A stretch of 64,000 nucleotides of DNA from a virus: IMG/VR virus record IMGVR_UViG_3300028610_000426, positions 19,101-83,100 of that record; one strand, 5' to 3'. Positions 1 through 7,609 of the stretch are shown one piece after another. A program made the translations under genes and the position numbers. Position 1 is the stretch's first letter. Each line of letters starts with the position of its first letter. The notes beneath the pieces were generated by a model. The model had not been told where the DNA came from and made no database searches. It saw only the letters and a program-made list of their open reading frames with translations.

Positions 1-189
1 AAACCAAATTCGGGACCATTCGTTTTTATCAGTGATTGGCATTACGGAATTGATAGTATAGATATGGAATTTCATTTGAGAAAAATTCTAACAACGGAAT
101 TTGGTGAACGAATTGACCAAGACCTTTTAATGACAATGGGAGACACATTTCATGAAACGCTTTTTTCGAAGAATGCGGTCACGGATTAG
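1..189 (+). CDS. C-terminal end of a metallophosphoesterase-like protein (partial at window edge)
   Basis: An open frame runs in from the left edge and stops at TAG 187-189. It shows a Ser-Asp-Trp-His-Tyr-Gly stretch (residues 11-16 of the visible part) and a Met-Gly-Asp about 40 residues later. These match motif I (D-x-H) and motif II (GD) of calcineurin-type phosphoesterases such as SbcD. It ends only about 14 residues after motif II, so the GNHD and GHTH motifs are missing. It is either a truncated remnant or a coincidental resemblance. It overlaps the next gene by 38 bases. Confidence 0.45.
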   Translation, partial: KPNSGPFVFISDWHYGIDSIDMEFHLRKILTTEFGERIDQDLLMTMGDTFHETLFSKNAVTD

Positions 190-535
190 AGATTTTAAAT
201 TCAATATCAAGATACGACTCCAAAGAAAATTTCGGGGTTATTCTGATGATGAGGTTTGGGACTTGGGGTATTCCACTTTGTACTGGATGCTTCCTCGGCT
301 CAAGGCGTATCGTAAAAATTTAATGGGCCATCCAATGCCTCTTACCTCTAATCAATGGGAAGCATACGTTGATAAACTCATTGCGGCCATTGAATTGCTG
401 GCGGCGGACAGGGATGGAACCCTTCCTCCAGATGAGTTTGGCCAACCCCGTTATGGCCTGAACGTGGAAGAGTATGAACAGATTGATGAAGCCCTCAGAT
501 TGCTGGGCTTTTGGATACTTGCGATCTGGGATTGA
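152..535 (+). CDS. conserved small phage protein, function unknown
   Basis: This 127-aa protein has a very basic N-terminus (residues 1-28, rich in Arg and Lys). The body contains Y-S-D-D-E-V-W-D-L near residue 31 and M-L-P-R-L-K near residue 46. Its layout resembles a family of small phage proteins with a W-x-L-x-x-x-x-x-x-x-L-P-R-L-K core; that is my recollection of the family. The start is preceded by GGGAG at 138-142. No function is known to me. Confidence 0.7.
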   Translation: MKRFFRRMRSRIRDFKFNIKIRLQRKFRGYSDDEVWDLGYSTLYWMLPRLKAYRKNLMGHPMPLTSNQWEAYVDKLIAAIELLAADRDGTLPPDEFGQPRYGLNVEEYEQIDEALRLLGFWILAIWD

Positions 536-577
536 CATTACTCCAACGTTCTGGTACATTATTCAAATACGCTTCAA

Positions 578-3409
578 ATGAGAAAGGATAGGTTTGTGGT
601 AGAGAAGATCGACGGAACTTATATTTCTTCGTCTTTTAGAGGAAACCGCAGAAGCTCACTCATCGTTTCTTATTACACTAAGAACGGTGAACGGCGTTAC
701 AAAGAATACAAAATCCCCGAAGATTTCAAACCCCGATTAGGGTGGGCTTTCCACGGAGAGTCTGAGTGGAAGTCTTTGAACGGCACTCCCGTATACCTTC
801 AGGAATTCAATTCCATTAACGAATATTATGAAGCGGCTCCTTATGGGGATATCCATAATCCCAACAAGTTGTCACCCCTCCACGATATTGCTATCCCTAC
901 CCAGCTTATTGCTGAGGTGTTCCCAAGGAGTGAGCGTTCATTCACATGTCCTTTTATCCGAGTGGGGGTATTAGATATTGAGGTTGATACCATGGGTGGA
1001 TTTGCGAAACCCGACAACCCCTTCCAACCTATCGTAGCCTTGACCTATTACGATGTTGCTAGAGATAAAAAGTATGTTTTCTCAGCACCTCCAGATGGTC
1101 AGTCGGATTATGTTCCACATGAGCCCAACGTGCGGTACTTCAACTGTTCTGGGCCGGATGGAAAACTGAACGAAGCGTTCCTTATTAAATCATTCATCGA
1201 CGTGTTTTCTGGGGAAGGTGGTAAGGACTATCCGGATGTCTTAACAGGGTGGTTCTCATTCGGGTTTGATATCCCATACTTCATCAATCGTATCAAATAT
1301 CTGGCGAAGTACGGTCAAATTGAAGAGAAAATAATGTACAAACTATCTCCCTTCAGAACTATCCGAGAAAAACGGGTTATTGCTGATTCAGGATTGAGGC
1401 ATCAAGATGTTGAAGGTTACACTATTACTGGCGTGGCTCACCTTGATTATATTGAATTGTATAGGAAGTTCCAACCGGGGGGCCGGGAGAGTTTTACATT
1501 AGATTACATTTCCAAGTACGAATTGGGTAAAGAGAAAGTTGACTACCGGGATAAGTATGGTGACCTTGCCACCCTTTACCGTCAGAATTTTCAATTGTTC
1601 GTTGAGTACAACATTTATGACGCCGATCTTGTTAAGATGTTGGATGACAAACTTCAGCTTATCCAACTGGGAGCCACCATTTCTTACATGGCCGGACTGG
1701 GGGATTTTGAACAGGTGTTGGGCACCTTGCGTATCTGGGAAGCTTATCTATATAATATTCTGAACGAACGGAAGATTGCCACACCAACCCGTGAGACTAA
1801 GCGGTGGACTCCTTACCCCGGAGCGTTCGTGAAGGAACCTATCAAGGGGTTGGATGAATGGGTTATCAGCTTTGACGTGGCATCGGAATATCCAACATGT
1901 CTTATCAGCAACAACATTTCCCCGGAACGGAAAATAAACGAAAATGAACTCCCGGAAGCTTTACAGGCATTGTCAGATAATGTAACCGTGGATGGGTTAG
2001 TCAACGGGTTGGTAGATACCTCTATCCTTGAGGAGTACCCGGATTATAATCTATGTGTGGCGTGGCAGGAGGATCAAACTGTAGAAGCTGGCGGCCGAGA
2101 GTATGGTCAATTTTACTACCGGGACGGCGGAACTCTTGGATTCATTCCCGAAGTGGTCAAGGATATCTTTGAACAAAGAAAAACCACTCAAAAAGAGATG
2201 AGAACACTTGAACAGCAACTTGATGATGAGATGACTGGTGGGGGGCATATTGATGAATATCGTTATTTGGAGGATGAAATAGCCGCTAAGGACCAGATAC
2301 AGTATGCTCTCAAGATTCTCCTGAACTCCCTGTACGGAGCCTATGCTAACAAGTTCTTCCCCTATTATGACGTGGCGCTGGCTTCATCCATCACACTGAC
2401 ATCCCAATTTTATATCAAATCAGTGGAGAAGGCTATTAGTGAGTACCTGACACTCGCATTTGGGCCTCTGGAGACGTTTACTGCTGAGGGGGTGCCCGTG
2501 GTACACCCTTATATCAAAATGATTGATACAGACAGCGTGTACGTCCGTCTGGGGACTGTGGTGACTCAGCGGTTCCCTGATGGGGGCTCACAAGAAGAAA
2601 TCGTCCGATTCTTAAATAGACTTAGTGAACAGGTATTATTACCTGTCATTGAAAAGGCATTCCATGATTGTGCTGTAAAGTTGAACTCCAGTGTCAATTA
2701 CATGTCTATGGGCCGAGAGAAAATTTGTGGTGGGGTCATTGCGCTGGCTAAAAAGAAATATGCTTATATGGTGTTGGATGATGAGGGTAAAGATTACACT
2801 AAGAACCCCAAGATTGATCAGACCGGAATTCAGGTGGTACGGTCAGATAGCCCACAAGTTATTCGGGACTGGCTCAAGGAATCACTGCGGATGGCATTCC
2901 TTGAAGACAATGATACACTTATTGATTTTATCAGGGAAAAGAAGAAGGAGTTTTTCACGTTACCGTTTGAGGCCGTGGCATTCCCCAAAGGAGTCAATAC
3001 GTATGATAAATATCGTGATACTAAGATAATAACCGTTCCCGGTCTGGACGGAGAAATGGTCAAAGTGTTGGCAGACAAAGAGCATGATGAACTGAAAGGA
3101 TTGCCTATTCAAGTCCGAGCGTCTATGGTTTATAATCAAGCTGTAAAGAAGTATGGTTTGGAAAATAAATATCCATTCATCGCTGAAGGAGAGAAAATTA
3201 AATTTGCCTACATGATTGAGCCTAATGTTTTACGTTCTAATGTGATCGGTATCAGTACGAAGTTTCCACATGAATGGAAGGATATTATCCAAGTGGATTA
3301 TGGTCTTCAGTGGAAGAAAGCGTTTATCAATCCATTAAAGGATATTCTTGATACAATAGGATGGACTACGGAAAGAGTTGTCACGATTTGGGATATGATA
3401 AATAATTGA
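578..3409 (+). CDS. 43: family B DNA polymerase (T4 gp43-like)
   Basis: This is the replicative DNA polymerase with a 3'-5' proofreading exonuclease, which works with the clamp and clamp loader encoded at 11-13 kb. The exonuclease site shows Asp-Ile-Glu at residues 133-135, and an F-G-F-D-I-P stretch follows about 90 residues later. In the polymerase domain, motif A is D-V-A-S-E-Y-P-T (about residue 432), motif B is K-x-L-L-N-S-L-Y-G (about 575) and motif C is D-T-D-S (about 650). Motif A carries Glu where most family B enzymes have Leu (S-L-Y-P). The 943 residues are close to T4 gp43 (898). No strong ribosome binding site precedes the ATG. A T4-type late promoter lies directly after the stop. 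Confidence 0.95.
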   Translation: MRKDRFVVEKIDGTYISSSFRGNRRSSLIVSYYTKNGERRYKEYKIPEDFKPRLGWAFHGESEWKSLNGTPVYLQEFNSINEYYEAAPYGDIHNPNKLSPLHDIAIPTQLIAEVFPRSERSFTCPFIRVGVLDIEVDTMGGFAKPDNPFQPIVALTYYDVARDKKYVFSAPPDGQSDYVPHEPNVRYFNCSGPDGKLNEAFLIKSFIDVFSGEGGKDYPDVLTGWFSFGFDIPYFINRIKYLAKYGQIEEKIMYKLSPFRTIREKRVIADSGLRHQDVEGYTITGVAHLDYIELYRKFQPGGRESFTLDYISKYELGKEKVDYRDKYGDLATLYRQNFQLFVEYNIYDADLVKMLDDKLQLIQLGATISYMAGLGDFEQVLGTLRIWEAYLYNILNERKIATPTRETKRWTPYPGAFVKEPIKGLDEWVISFDVASEYPTCLISNNISPERKINENELPEALQALSDNVTVDGLVNGLVDTSILEEYPDYNLCVAWQEDQTVEAGGREYGQFYYRDGGTLGFIPEVVKDIFEQRKTTQKEMRTLEQQLDDEMTGGGHIDEYRYLEDEIAAKDQIQYALKILLNSLYGAYANKFFPYYDVALASSITLTSQFYIKSVEKAISEYLTLAFGPLETFTAEGVPVVHPYIKMIDTDSVYVRLGTVVTQRFPDGGSQEEIVRFLNRLSEQVLLPVIEKAFHDCAVKLNSSVNYMSMGREKICGGVIALAKKKYAYMVLDDEGKDYTKNPKIDQTGIQVVRSDSPQVIRDWLKESLRMAFLEDNDTLIDFIREKKKEFFTLPFEAVAFPKGVNTYDKYRDTKIITVPGLDGEMVKVLADKEHDELKGLPIQVRASMVYNQAVKKYGLENKYPFIAEGEKIKFAYMIEPNVLRSNVIGISTKFPHEWKDIIQVDYGLQWKKAFINPLKDILDTIGWTTERVVTIWDMINN

Positions 3410-3417
3410 TATAAATA
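3410..3417 (+). promoter_or_regulatory. T4-type late promoter (TATAAATA)
   Basis: TATAAATA followed by CTTAAAA lies between the polymerase stop and the next gene. It matches the -10 element of T4 late promoters read by gp55/gp33/gp45-modified RNA polymerase. Transcription would start around 3423, which favours ATG 3439 over ATG 3424 for the gene downstream. Confidence 0.55.
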
Positions 3418-3438
3418 CTTAAAATGGCGGGAGCGAGA

Positions 3439-3954
3439 ATGCAATCATCAGAAATGGTTCACTTGGTTCAGGGTATAGATTTTCTGTGTGAATTAGGGGA
3501 TTATCGGGAAATAGAAAACGGGGGAGAGGTAATTGACCTACCCCCAACCAACGTGTTGACTATTATGATGGTGGAAATGATTACAGGAGGGGAGTGGCAA
3601 ACAGTTGATCATATGATAGATGATCTAATGTCTTATTACGATATTGAAACTGCCAGACCTTTTTGGAAAGCACTAGAAGGAACCCAATTTTGTAAAAAGG
3701 ATTATAATAATCCAGTGGTTGGATTTATCAACGGCGTTCCTTTAAAACGGACATCATTGATTAATTATACAAAGAAAATTTTAGAGAAGGTGTTTCAGAG
3801 AAGTATGAAAAGGGGTCTTGATCCGTTAGATGTTGTGCAGGGGCTGGCGTTGGCACTTAATACGGATGTTGAAGACATTATTGATAAAATTAAAAAGATT
3901 GTACATTATTACATCAATAAGATGGATAAAGGAGAAATACGATATGAGCAATAA
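3439..3954 (+). CDS. hypothetical protein
   Basis: This 171-aa protein was not recognised. I chose ATG 3439 because a GCGGGAG ribosome binding site lies 5-6 bases upstream, and because the late promoter at 3410 would start transcripts at or after ATG 3424. Starting at 3424 would add five residues. The C-terminal half is helical and lysine-rich, with alternating Ile and Lys near residue 145. It overlaps the next gene by 11 bases. Confidence 0.75.
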   Translation: MQSSEMVHLVQGIDFLCELGDYREIENGGEVIDLPPTNVLTIMMVEMITGGEWQTVDHMIDDLMSYYDIETARPFWKALEGTQFCKKDYNNPVVGFINGVPLKRTSLINYTKKILEKVFQRSMKRGLDPLDVVQGLALALNTDVEDIIDKIKKIVHYYINKMDKGEIRYEQ

Positions 3955-4267
3955 AACTCCAAAAGAGGTTATGCTGGAAAGCTTCGAAGCAGAGGAATTG
4001 GCCGAGAAGGAAACCATGAATCGATTGGAAGAGGCCAGAGAAACCATTGAAGAGGATAAGGGTAATAAGAATGCCATTGTTCATGATGCTGATGGCAAGA
4101 AGCTGGGGAATCTGGGCAACCAGATCGACTGGGCGGCTTTTGATGATTATGAGGGGCTTGGCCCCACAAAGAAAATCAAAGGCAAGGAGATGTTTGTGGT
4201 GCCCGGAAAACTCTTCACCCACATCCCGGCCGTCAAAGGTGTAAAAACCGTTTATGTGTCCGTGTAA
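3944..4267 (+). CDS. hypothetical acidic protein
   Basis: This 107-aa protein has a Glu/Lys-rich, probably coiled-coil first half (residues 8-45). The second half is more hydrophobic and ends in a short beta-like V-K-T-V-Y-V. The start has an AAAGGAG site 9 bases upstream. It is the last gene before a short transcription unit with its own promoter and terminator. Confidence 0.75.
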   Translation: MSNKTPKEVMLESFEAEELAEKETMNRLEEARETIEEDKGNKNAIVHDADGKKLGNLGNQIDWAAFDDYEGLGPTKKIKGKEMFVVPGKLFTHIPAVKGVKTVYVSV

Positions 4268-4276
4268 AATTTTCAC

Positions 4277-4304
4277 TTGACAACAGTTCAAAAATGATTA
4301 TACT
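4277..4304 (+). promoter_or_regulatory. sigma70-like promoter of the short 4.3-kb transcription unit
   Basis: TTGACA at 4277-4282 and TATACT at 4299-4304 are separated by 16 bases. The transcript would begin near 4311 and end at the terminator at 4430-4463, giving an RNA of about 150 bases. Confidence 0.7.
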
Positions 4305-4364
4305 TGAATTGTAAGTGGTTGAGAGAAACAAATTTATTTTGAGTCAAGTGAAAGGAGGTTATAT

Positions 4365-4373
4365 ATGAGATAA
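4365..4373 (+). other. two-codon minigene AUG-AGA-UAA with a perfect ribosome binding site
   Basis: AAAGGAGG (4351-4358) is followed six bases later by ATG AGA TAA. No longer reading frame on this short transcript has a comparable ribosome binding site. Two-codon minigenes such as the lambda bar minigenes cause peptidyl-tRNA drop-off and tie up a rare tRNA; AGA is a rare arginine codon in many bacteria. The unit could instead be a non-coding RNA that uses the purine tract differently. Confidence 0.5.
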
Positions 4374-4429
4374 ACAAAATAACCTGTTAATATAAAAAAA
4401 TAAGACAATCTAAAAAGAAATGAAAGACC

Positions 4430-4463
4430 AAAAAGGGAGCCTGTACATACAGGCTCCCTTTTT
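4430..4463 (+). terminator. strong intrinsic terminator
   Basis: A perfect 10-bp stem (GGGAGCCTGT, 4435-4444; ACAGGCTCCC, 4449-4458) with a four-base loop is flanked by AAAAA and TTTTT. It closes the 4277-4463 unit just before the next promoter. Confidence 0.9.
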
Positions 4464-4475
4464 GCATGTTTTTAC

Positions 4476-4503
4476 TTGACATTCTCTGAATAAGAGGTAT
4501 ATT
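4476..4503 (+). promoter_or_regulatory. sigma70-like early promoter
   Basis: TTGACA at 4476-4481 and TATATT at 4498-4503 have a 16-base spacer. It lies between the terminator and the gene at 4527 and belongs to the repeated promoter family of this window. Confidence 0.8.
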
Positions 4504-4526
4504 TCTATACAAAGGAGGTGTTTAAT

Positions 4527-5012
4527 ATGACTGACACCGAATATCAAAAGTACGTAGATGAGCTTTGGGTGATGTTGGATAAAGAACTGGTACACGAAAA
4601 GACGGCCATTGGTAAAGCCAAGTTGGTTTTTTTGATATTGGATGGTGTGACCGTCGAAGACCTTATGAGGGCTGGCATTGATCTTGGCCGTGCTCGTACA
4701 CTTATCTTTCAAAACTTCCTTACCAACAAATTCATTCGTCGGGTTGAGCGCCGGGTGTATGAGGTAACCAAAAAAGGTGCGAAAGAATTCAGGAAACCAC
4801 CCCGGAAGCGTGGACGCCCGACCAAGACTATCAAAGTTCCAGCGGGTCTCACGGTATCAACCCACACCAACCTTATGGATGCGCTTGCTGTAATGCGCCC
4901 CGTATTGAAGCGGATAGTAAAGCTTAATCCAACAACAGAACGTGAACCAATTCGATATCAAGCCAGATGTGCGCTTGTTGAAATTAACATGCTTATCGAA
5001 ACACTTCAGTAA
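4527..5012 (+). CDS. putative DNA-binding protein with AT-hook-like motif
   Basis: This 161-aa basic protein has a probable helical/winged-helix-like segment (residues 40-87) followed by R-K-R-G-R-P-T-K (about residues 92-99), which resembles an AT-hook. ATG 4527 follows AAAGGAGG by eight bases; an in-frame GTG at 4518 lies inside the ribosome binding site and is unlikely. It has its own promoter and terminator, so it is a single-gene unit. A role as an early regulator or nucleoid-binding protein is inference. Confidence 0.7.
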   Translation: MTDTEYQKYVDELWVMLDKELVHEKTAIGKAKLVFLILDGVTVEDLMRAGIDLGRARTLIFQNFLTNKFIRRVERRVYEVTKKGAKEFRKPPRKRGRPTKTIKVPAGLTVSTHTNLMDALAVMRPVLKRIVKLNPTTEREPIRYQARCALVEINMLIETLQ

Positions 5013-5027
5013 ATTCGGCCTCTAACA

Positions 5028-5061
5028 GGGAGAGGGTTAGCCTTCTGTTTGGCCCTCTCCC
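5028..5061 (+). terminator. intrinsic terminator-like hairpin
   Basis: GGGAGAGGG (5028-5036) pairs perfectly with CCCTCTCCC (5053-5061) over nine bases. The following sequence is AT-rich but lacks a strict T tract, so termination may be partial. Confidence 0.7.
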
Positions 5062-5090
5062 AGCTTAAAATTATTTAATAACATTTCCTG

Positions 5091-5145
5091 TTGAATCATA
5101 TATACTTAAGAGAGTATATATCATAGCCCTCTAAATTAGGGGGCT
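5091..5145 (+). promoter_or_regulatory. weak promoter and paired hairpins upstream of the 5173 gene
   Basis: TTGAAT (5091) lies 17 bases before GTATAT (5114), a weak promoter match. The same region contains a 9-bp inverted repeat (ATATATACT 5098-5106, AGTATATAT 5113-5121). A second hairpin follows (AGCCCTCT 5125-5132, AGGGGGCT 5138-5145, one mismatch). It could be an operator/leader for the phosphoesterase gene. Confidence 0.4.
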
Positions 5146-5172
5146 GTCCCTTATGAAACACAGGAGGTGTGC

Positions 5173-6351
5173 ATGACTGTAACGCCAGAGCCTCACAAAC
5201 GAAATGTTACAAATGGTAACCCATCTTATCAAGGACAGCGGGTTAGCAAGGAGCAACTCCACAAAAGAATATTGAAACTTAGAACTGAGGGATTGTCTTA
5301 TGATAAAATTGCTATTCAGTTAAGAAGTGAAGGTTATCGAATCAGTAAAAATACTGTAAGATATGTTTGTTATGAAGCTTCTGGGGGTAGCCCCGATCCT
5401 AAACACAAATCAACCAAGAAGCAACGGTCTAAGAAAAGTGTGGATAAAGATTGGAAGGATAAAAAGAAACCCCTAAACGTGGATACCACTATTAAATTAG
5501 AGGGACACGACCCCGGAAAATGTCCAGAAGAGCTTTTGAATGAAATCATTGCGAAGCAGAAGAAGGAGGGGATTTTTGATATAGATAAACCCCCTATCAA
5601 AATTACGACTACTCATCCAGTGGGGCTTTGTGCAATTTCTGATCTTCATCTAGGGAGTTCTGGAGTTAATTATGAATATCTGAAAGAAGTTGTCGAACTT
5701 ATTAATGACACACCCAACCTTTTCGTGGCTATTGGCGGAGACCTTATCGACAACTTCATCATTCAGAAATTGAACATTGCCACGGAGCAACGTGAGTTCA
5801 AGGTTGAAATGCAATACAAGTTTGTTGCTTATATTTTGGATATGTTGGCAGGGCGTGTGCTGTGGATGATTCGTGGTAACCATGAGGCATGGACAGAGCG
5901 CTATGCATTCGTGGACCAAATGGCAAAGTTCGCCACATGGAAGAATCTTCCGTATTACAAGGACGGGGGTATCGTCAAACTGGACATCAACGGAATTCGA
6001 TACAAGGTTCACCACCGTCATAAGTTCTGGGGGATGTCTAAACTGAATAGGCACAATGCCGGGAAGCGGATGTATGATTTTGGACAAGAGCCTTATGACA
6101 TTGGTATTCTTGAACATTTCCATGAAGGGAGCATAGAGAGCTTCCATAGGCATGATGAAAAGCGTATCTCTATCAATAGTGCTACCTTCAAAGAGAAAGA
6201 CCCATATGCTGAATCTTTGGGATACTATCACACGGGTATTGAAATTCCTGTAGCAATAATGTATCCTAATCAGAAGAAATTAGCTGTCATTGATGACATG
6301 GACACGGCCGCACTTACTTTAAGGGCAATGGCGGAAATGGAATGGAATTAA
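5173..6351 (+). CDS. metallophosphoesterase with N-terminal helix-turn-helix
   Basis: This 392-aa protein joins two domains. Residues about 24-66 form a resolvase-like helix-turn-helix (an E-G-L-S-Y-D-K-I-A-I-Q-L stretch followed by I-S-K-N-T-V-R). A lysine-rich linker leads to a calcineurin-like phosphoesterase from about residue 150. Its metal motifs are S-D-L-H-L-G, G-G-D-L-I-D-N, R-G-N-H-E, H-H-R-H-K and H-F-H-E, a complete set. It probably hydrolyses phosphodiester bonds in nucleic acid and is brought to DNA by the HTH, but the substrate is unknown. ATG 5173 is set by AGGAGGT five bases upstream. It lies between the polymerase and primase genes. Confidence 0.85.
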   Translation: MTVTPEPHKRNVTNGNPSYQGQRVSKEQLHKRILKLRTEGLSYDKIAIQLRSEGYRISKNTVRYVCYEASGGSPDPKHKSTKKQRSKKSVDKDWKDKKKPLNVDTTIKLEGHDPGKCPEELLNEIIAKQKKEGIFDIDKPPIKITTTHPVGLCAISDLHLGSSGVNYEYLKEVVELINDTPNLFVAIGGDLIDNFIIQKLNIATEQREFKVEMQYKFVAYILDMLAGRVLWMIRGNHEAWTERYAFVDQMAKFATWKNLPYYKDGGIVKLDINGIRYKVHHRHKFWGMSKLNRHNAGKRMYDFGQEPYDIGILEHFHEGSIESFHRHDEKRISINSATFKEKDPYAESLGYYHTGIEIPVAIMYPNQKKLAVIDDMDTAALTLRAMAEMEWN

Positions 6352-6390
6352 AGAGTCGTAAAAGTTGTAACAAAAAATGCCAACCTGTGA

Positions 6391-6431
6391 TATAAATAAT
6401 TTAAAAGGAGGCTGTGAAATATCTCACAGCC
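6391..6431 (+). promoter_or_regulatory. T4-type late promoter with a 5'-end hairpin
   Basis: TATAAATA at 6391-6398 resembles the T4 late -10 box. Transcripts would begin near 6404 and immediately contain an 8-bp hairpin (GGCTGTGA 6410-6417, TCACAGCC 6424-6431), which may protect the RNA 5' end. The gene at 6451 follows with its own ribosome binding site. Confidence 0.45.
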
Positions 6432-6450
6432 TATCACAAGGAGGCGTATT

Positions 6451-6579
6451 ATGTTAGAATTTCTCACAATGATGTCAGTCATCGCAATGATTTTTTGTGC
6501 GGCCACAGCATTCGTAGCGTTTATCTCCGGGGTGCTACTTAAAGTCGCACGAAAGATAGGGGAGATTATTAAGACATAA
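6451..6579 (+). CDS. small single-pass membrane protein
   Basis: This 42-aa protein is mostly one hydrophobic segment (about residues 5-31) followed by a short basic tail with several Lys/Arg residues. AAGGAGG lies seven to eight bases before the ATG. It would be made behind the putative late promoter at 6391. Function is unknown. Confidence 0.7.
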   Translation: MLEFLTMMSVIAMIFCAATAFVAFISGVLLKVARKIGEIIKT

Positions 6580-6596
6580 TCCCCAAGGAGGTTCGT

Positions 6597-7607
6597 TTGA
6601 GCCTGTATGAATATGATGTAAAGCAGATTCAGGAAAAGTATCTCGGATACATGAATCTCAAGGGACTGAAGCGGCATCACTCCGGAAAATGGAATTTCCG
6701 TTGTCCACTTTGCGGGGATTCCAAGCGTAATATCAACAAGAAGCGTGGTTGGTTTGAACCGGACATGAGAGTTTTTTCATGTTTCAATTGTGATCAGAGG
6801 GGCATATCATTTGAGAAATTTATGGAAATAGTACAACCCACTTTGCTTCATCAATACAAACAAGAGATTGGAGCGGCGTGGCTGGAGGACCGAGAGAAGA
6901 ATGGTCCCCAATTGCCGCCTGAAGTTCATATTCCAGAAGAGCAGATTGAGTTTGAAGAAAAAGTCAAGAAGTTTGAGATTGAGTTACCTAAAGGCACCGT
7001 ACCTGTCTGGGAATTACCAGAAGATCACCCTGTCCGTGTATATTTGACCGATAGACTTATCACCATGGAGATGTGTAAAGATCATGGTGTTTCCTTCTGT
7101 ATGGCTGAGAGAGGGGATTACCAACAACGAATGATCCTTCCTTTTGTTTGGAAGACGGAGAAGCGTATTTATGGATTCCAAGCTCGGAGGTTAGACGGTG
7201 ATGGGTATCCAAAGTATCTGACCAAAGTGTTGGATGGTCATCCCAAAATCTGGAACATGTTCAATGTTAATCATGATGGTACTGAGGTTGTGTATGTGAC
7301 AGAAGGTGTCATTGATGCTATGTTCTTATCTAATTCCATAGCATTGTGCGGTTCTGATTTTTCTGCTGAATATCAGAAGGCACTCAAGTCATGGAATTTT
7401 TGTTTTGTTTTCGACAACGATGAAACCGGCCGAAAGAAATCAATCAAGTTTGCTGAATTAGGATATAAGGTTTTTGTGTGGCCCCCAGATTGTCCGGCGA
7501 AAGATGTCAATATGGCTATTCAAATGGGGCTGAATATAGATTTTAAAACATCTTACAGGTCTTATAAGGGCGTTGAAGCAGTGGTGAGAATTAAACTAGG
7601 GAGGTAG
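6597..7607 (+). CDS. 61: DNA primase (DnaG/T4 gp61-like)
   Basis: This 336-aa primase should make RNA primers for lagging-strand synthesis, normally in complex with a replicative helicase that is not in this window. A zinc-binding domain has Cys36, Cys39, Cys62 and Cys65. The TOPRIM catalytic core shows V-T-E-G-V-I-D-A (about residues 229-236) and F-D-N-D-E-T-G (about 270). The size matches T4 gp61 (342 aa), with no fused helicase. The start is TTG 6597, fixed by AAGGAGGT five bases upstream; the next in-frame ATG lies inside the zinc-domain region. The deoxyribosyltransferase-like gene follows two bases after the stop. Confidence 0.9.
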   Translation: MSLYEYDVKQIQEKYLGYMNLKGLKRHHSGKWNFRCPLCGDSKRNINKKRGWFEPDMRVFSCFNCDQRGISFEKFMEIVQPTLLHQYKQEIGAAWLEDREKNGPQLPPEVHIPEEQIEFEEKVKKFEIELPKGTVPVWELPEDHPVRVYLTDRLITMEMCKDHGVSFCMAERGDYQQRMILPFVWKTEKRIYGFQARRLDGDGYPKYLTKVLDGHPKIWNMFNVNHDGTEVVYVTEGVIDAMFLSNSIALCGSDFSAEYQKALKSWNFCFVFDNDETGRKKSIKFAELGYKVFVWPPDCPAKDVNMAIQMGLNIDFKTSYRSYKGVEAVVRIKLGR

Positions 7608-7609
7608 TT

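Noticed and set aside
3424-3438. ATG 3424 as start of the gene after the polymerase
   Set aside because: It lies at the expected start point of the late promoter at 3410 and has no upstream ribosome binding site; ATG 3439 has one.
4420-4479. 19-codon frame running through the 4430-4463 terminator
   Set aside because: It lacks a ribosome binding site and reads through a perfect terminator stem, so it is unlikely to be translated.
6414-6548. GTG-initiated frame through the 6.4-kb hairpin
   Set aside because: The GTG is only a couple of bases from its AGGAGG and inside a stable hairpin; the frame overlaps the better membrane-protein gene at 6451.
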